In this document: in pieces, positions 22,435-26,241 of the stretch
Numbering within the stretch: the stretch's first letter is position 1
Layout of the letters: each line of letters begins with the position of its first letter
Assembly: GCA_008931825.1 (NCBI GenBank)
Contig: QXVZ01027391.1
Span: forward strand, 20,789 to 47,029
Direction of reading: 5' to 3'
DNA length: 26,241 nucleotides
Origin: Phallusia fumigata
Taxonomy: Eukaryota > Chordata > Ascidiacea > Phlebobranchia > Ascidiidae
Made by a program: the position numbers and the translations under genes
The notes under the pieces: generated by a model
What the model was told of the DNA's origin: nothing
Seen by the model: only the letters and a program-made list of their open reading frames with translations
Database searches by the model: none

Positions 22435-24138
22435 TGGGTGCAACATGCAAAGAGATCATCCAATCCTATAGTTTTAATATTTATGGTGTTGACCAGGTAA
22501 AGTGCTGTAATACGATATCGCAGCAAAAATATTTAAATTGCTGATTTGAAAATTAGAAAAGACAGCATCAACCCATGCATCAACTTTTATCTTGCTATTT
22601 AAATTTTGGACATTAAACAGGCGAATATAGGTTGATCGAAAGCCAAAAACTGAGCTGTAAGCACAATAATGTTATTTTCAAGCCAAAACACCGATTTGGT
22701 TTCAAAACCTATGGGGTGCACAACAGCGAATAAAAAGTGGCAGCAAACATGACTTACAAGTTCAGCATTGGTTATTTAGAGGTGGGACTGGCCTTGTCCA
22801 GTGGTGCACAGTCAAATGTGAATCTGTCCGGTCGACAACTGGTATATGCTGTCTGACAAAACGATCTTTGTTTAAATATATTTTATTAAAATCAATCATC
22901 GCAATACACCAAAATTGCATGCAAGATCAATGGAAGAGAATTAACTTTTGGCATCGGCGATCTTCTCCGGTAGCAGATTGTCGTTGTAAACTTCGACGTC
23001 ATCCATTCTTCGGTTCTTTCATTTCACATAAAAGTTGGCGTTATTGTGAACGGCACTACCTGCATAATTTTAATTTGCAGAGGTGTGCATACAATATGAG
23101 AACTTTTATTTGTCAAGAAATGGATCCAAAGTTGGGCCAAGTCAACCTATCTTGCCAGGTGAGGGTAGTAGGAAGTGTGACAGTTAATTGAAATGGCGAG
23201 GATGCTCCCAATGATTTACAGCGACGGCACTTAACTCCTAAAGCTCAACATGGTTCTGTCACAATAGCAATTGTCGACAGAACGGCTGCTGTGGAAAGTA
23301 GTATTGGAAATAGTATGAGGAAGCATTGTACCAGACAACGCCCTGTGTTTAAAATATCTCGTTTCAAGTATTTTAGTGAACATGTAAGTTCACGATTCTT
23401 TGGGATTGTTGACTCCTATGCATACCAATAAGTTGTTTCGAGCTTCTTAGTCTTATTTGCATCGCACGTATCTGTTTGCAGTAACCCTTTCTAGTACCAT
23501 TTAAATCATTTGTGTAATACTATTACACCAATAATTTCCAACATTTACTAGGAAATAATTATCAAGCGAAAGACCCACTGCAACATGCGGCAAAAACGTG
23601 AACAAAATAAAACGCTAAAACATGTTCCTGTGCACTGTTAGTATTATCGTATGGTTAAGCAAATCTGCACCAACATTAACAGAAAGTTCATCATAAGTAG
23701 AACCACCTAGCTTTGTCATAGTTAGTGGGATTTAATGCCCACTCGTGCTGTTTGCGCTGTAGTGCCTTTAACGGAGTTAGGATTTTGATTTTGTTGTTTT
23801 TCCCCATCGCTCACTTTGTCACAAACACAAATAAGGATACAAGGTAAGTCGAAGTTGCTTTCTGACGAAATGATTCGAATCAAACTTGCAGATGAACAAG
23901 CTCTTGCTACGCGTTTCGCAGATGAACAAGCTATTGCTTACTCACTTACATACCGTGGTGCTGTGTAACATGATTAACGAATCTGAAGGTGTCTGGTGCT
24001 CCAAGATATGTGCACAGGCGACGACGAACGCATGGAAAATCAATTAAGTGATAAAAAAAATCGTTAAAAAAGTTTTAGCGCGTCAAATTAAGCTTGCTAT
24101 GTATTTTCTTGCGTCACAAAAAACTACATGGAAGAAAT
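22435..24138. other. Region downstream of PDCD2 on the middle contig
   Basis: It should contain the PDCD2 3' UTR; an AATAAA at 22729-22734 is a candidate poly(A) signal. From 22868 one frame is open for 107 codons to a TGA at 23189-23191 and then again for about 80 codons. I recognise no protein family in it and chance frames of similar size occur elsewhere in the window. Positions 23871-23969 hold a small frame of 33 codons containing a 30-bp in-frame repeat (ADEQA twice). No RNA gene or transposon end is recognised. Confidence 0.35.
22729..22734 (+). terminator. Candidate poly(A) signal AATAAA for PDCD2
   Basis: Exact AATAAA about 300 bases past the PDCD2 stop at 22434, on the same contig. 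Usage is not shown. Confidence 0.35.
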
Positions 24139-24760
24139 ATGGAAGATGATGACGGGGTTAAACTCGAAGATTATGAACCCGAAGCTGCGGAGCAAAATAT
24201 TTCCTTAGGTTTTAACAGCCAGCAAGTTTGTAACGTATTTCGCTTGAATATTATTCTGTCGTAATGCTCGAATCTGATCCCATGTCGTAATGTTGTTTCC
24301 GTGTGGGAACCACAAGGTTCGTGCCAGGCACTGACTGATTCAAGCTCACATTGCGTACATCGCGCGAATCTATTTTCTAAATGACCTACTCTTGCACCTG
24401 GCGTGGAAAAAAAGCAGTATATAATTATTGTTGAACGCTTTAGGCGGACGACCGCATATGTTGGTTTATTAATGTTATGTTTTGTGCCAGTTACTGAAAA
24501 ATCGACGTGTACCTTTTAGTTCTTACGTCACAGCCATTGCAGTGTTATTAGCTTTATCAAACACCGTTATCATCACGCTGAGCTGTTGTTGTAAGTACGA
24601 ATTTACTTATAAGCACCAAACCGTTTTGGTGTGACCAATGTTCGTTTAAGCAGCTTTGACGTTTAAAAACATTTCAGTAACTGGTTTGGCAGGGCAGGAA
24701 AAACCAGAACCCAAATTTGTATTGCGAAAGTGTAACAATCTAGACTTTAATATTATATAA
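24139..24760 (+). CDS. Candidate small single-pass membrane protein, 3 exons (speculative)
   Basis: Exons 24139-24225, 24491-24590 and 24678-24760 join with GT-AG boundaries and agreeing phases (0 and 1), giving 89 residues. The N-terminus is acidic (MEDDDGVKLEDYEPEAAEQ). It is followed by a basic patch (LLKNRR) and one hydrophobic helix (about residues 39-62, VTAIAVLLALSNTVIITLSC), then a short tail. The basic patch before the helix suggests a cytosolic N-terminus. I recognise no family. The donor at 24226 (GTTTGT) is weak, an out-of-frame ATG lies at 24128, and hydrophobic frames arise easily by chance in AT-rich DNA. This could equally be the first exons of a longer gene, or no gene. After correcting contig order it would lie downstream of PDCD2. 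Confidence 0.25.
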
Positions 24761-24881
24761 TGCCTTATTTGTCGAACAAAATAACAGTCACAGTTTCTTG
24801 ATATTGCTCTTTAACTTTTTTGTGGTAAAGATATCATTATAACCATAGACATTACTTTGTACTTCGATATGTAGCTTTCAA

Positions 24882-24882
24882 N
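24882..24882. other. Single-N contig junction 2
   Basis: An isolated N separates the middle contig (21228-24881) from the last contig. Sequence to the right opens in PDCD2 intron 1, about 80 bases before exon 2. This should follow the contig that ends at 21226, not the one that ends here. Confidence 0.9.
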
Positions 24883-24962
24883 AATCTGACTCAAAAGTCA
24901 TGCATGTGCAATGGTAATGTGGAGAACCCCACCCGTCTAGTATTAATGTGTTTTACTTATAG

Positions 24963-26102
24963 GTCAATCATGGTCTTTTGTTGCAAGAATGGAGATTGTT
25001 ATAACCAACAAGATCACCAGACAGTTCAGGCCCTTTCCTGCACATTGCCAAGAAATAATTTGTTCTATCCATTTGATCCTCCTGATTATGAAAGTGAAGA
25101 AGCAGCCTGGTAAGTCAATGACACATATGCTTTGAGGGGCATCTACAAACCTTCTGAAACTGTATATCACAAATGTTTTTCATGTGCTATGATATTTTGG
25201 GCTAATGTTTTATCTTTGCTGTTCAGGATATTAAGTAAAACCTGAAGGCATTGTTTCTTCTCTATATCCTTACAACAAAGCTCAAGCAAATGTATGATGT
25301 TGATGAAACTATTTACAACCTCTTTCATTCATTACTTGTACAATTGTCATTGTGTTTCAAATTGTTTTGAACCTTTGTGTATAAACGTAATAACAGTTTT
25401 GCCTTGAATTGATAAAATTTTGACATATTTGCCGTAGAATTTTGACACATTTTTTAACATTTCGTTGTAAATTACTCTTTTTTTTCATTAGTTAACAGTT
25501 GTCAATGCTGAACCCAATTTTATTTTTCTAGGTCTTGTAAAAATTGGAAAAAGCTTTGCAACCTGTGTGGTGCGTCTGGAAACAAAACATGTGCCAAATG
25601 CATATCAGTAAATTATTGTGGCAGAGATCATCAAGTAATGGACTGGAAAAATCACAAACCAACTTGTGGACAGGAACATAGTTCAAATAAACCACAATGT
25701 GATAACACCTTTGTCTTTCCAGGTTAATATTGGTTCTAACAACTATTTATAGGTCAACAGATGTTTTTTAAGTCTGCTTAGTAGTCATTAGTATATTTTC
25801 TAGCTTTGTTCAGTCTGTGCTCAGCTTTGTTCAGTGTCTGCAAAGAACTGTTTTTACTCTCATCATTGTAAAGTGTCTGTTGTTTGCCACTTCTTGTAGA
25901 AAAGGAGATAGTCATAGAATCAGAAGAGGATTTGAGTATCGCAGAACCACCAAACAAAATCGGGATAAGTGATGATACTGGGTCGCAATGCAGCAAAAGC
26001 ACATTATTTTCAACAGCTGAATTAGAAGAAGCTGTTGCACAGCAAACTGAAGACAAAACATTTGCAAAATTCAAGCACAAAATAGCTAACTACCCTGACC
26101 AG
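24963..26102 (+). CDS. PDCD2: PDCD2, exons 2-4 (MYND zinc finger and acidic linker)
   Basis: Exon 2 is 24963-25109, exon 3 is 25532-25722 and exon 4 is 25900-26102. Phases (2, 2, 1, 0) agree with exon 1 before and exon 5 after. Exon 2 has FCCKNGDCYNQ and LPRNNLFYPFDPPDYESEEA, matching the family's LPRKNDFYSYEPP region. Exon 3 is a complete MYND zinc finger at residues 133-169 (CNLCG, TCAKC, YCGRDHQVMDWKNHKPTC). Exon 4 begins with FPEKEIVIESEEDL, as in human FPEFEIVIETEDE, and ends KFKHKIANYPDQ. With exon 1 and the displaced exons 5-6 the protein is 347 residues; human is 344. The intron after exon 4 begins GTAATT and runs to the window end. Confidence 0.93.
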
Positions 26103-26241
26103 GTAATTAAGGGTCTCCTTTTTGCACTTTTGACACAAAATGTTTGGTGAATTTAATATAAACTTGAACAGCTAGTAGTTATGGCATGGATTTGTCCTAG
26201 TAATATCATAAATCTAACAAATAATACACAATTCGTTAAAA
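25962..26241. repeat. 280-bp duplicate of 21228-21507 (contig overlap, probably allelic)
   Basis: Aligned without indels at a constant offset of 4734, with three substitutions: 25986/21252 C/G (coding), 26110/21376 A/G and 26115/21381 C/T (both intronic). The match begins at the first base after the gap at 21227 and runs to the last base of the window. This is the geometry of two overlapping contig ends rather than a tandem exon duplication. About 1% divergence is in the range of heterozygosity in a polymorphic marine invertebrate. Confidence 0.95.

Noticed and set aside
21228..26241. Genuine tandem duplication or exon shuffling of PDCD2
   Set aside because: The duplicated block starts exactly at a gap and ends exactly at the window end, and a simple contig reorder restores a full-length gene. 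An assembly error is the simpler explanation.
1..26241. CRISPR arrays, tRNA or rRNA genes, bacterial or phage-like systems
   Set aside because: No regularly spaced repeats, no tRNA box-B motif in a foldable context, and gene structure throughout is that of an animal genome.

Overview
The window is animal nuclear DNA: AT-rich, with spliced genes, GT-AG introns of about 0.2 to 2 kb, AATAAA-type poly(A) signals and hAT-type transposon relics inside introns. The gene families and the compact layout fit an invertebrate chordate. A tunicate such as Ciona is my best guess, partly because I associate the Cys-rich esterase-like family with tunicates and amphioxus. This is an inference and the species cannot be fixed from the sequence.

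Layout. (1) Positions 787-5514 (+): a complete eight-exon GPR137-family lysosomal membrane protein of 397 residues. (2) Positions 10741-6257 (-): a six-exon, 467-residue type II membrane protein with a Cys-rich segment and a PC-esterase/SGNH-like domain, convergent with gene 1. (3) Positions 11489-18273 (+): SNRNP200 (Brr2, the U5 snRNP helicase), 2143 residues, 92% of it in one 5.9-kb exon with a single intron near the 3' end; it is divergent from gene 2 across about 750 bp. (4) Positions 20190-26241 (+): PDCD2, with its exons out of order.

The last 5 kb is the main surprise. Single-N gaps at 21227 and 24882 split it into three contigs. Exon 1 of PDCD2 is in the first. The end of exon 4 plus exons 5-6 are in the second. 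Exons 2-4 are in the third. The last 280 bases of the window match the first 280 bases of the middle contig with three mismatches and no indels. Ordering the contigs first-third-second and merging this overlap gives an uninterrupted 347-residue PDCD2, close to the length of the human protein. The apparent exon shuffling and duplication is therefore best explained as a scaffolding error, with the two overlap copies probably being two haplotypes. Downstream of PDCD2 on the middle contig there is a weakly supported candidate small membrane-protein gene.

The genes do not form a pathway. Two are core housekeeping genes (spliceosome remodelling and small-ribosomal-subunit chaperoning), one is linked to lysosome/mTORC1 biology, and one is a probable Golgi or surface glycan-modifying or esterase-like protein of uncertain activity. 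I found no credible novel system. The strongest leads are the assembly rearrangement, two hAT insertions with perfect 8-bp target-site duplications, the nearly intronless SNRNP200, and altered catalytic-motif residues in the esterase-like gene.
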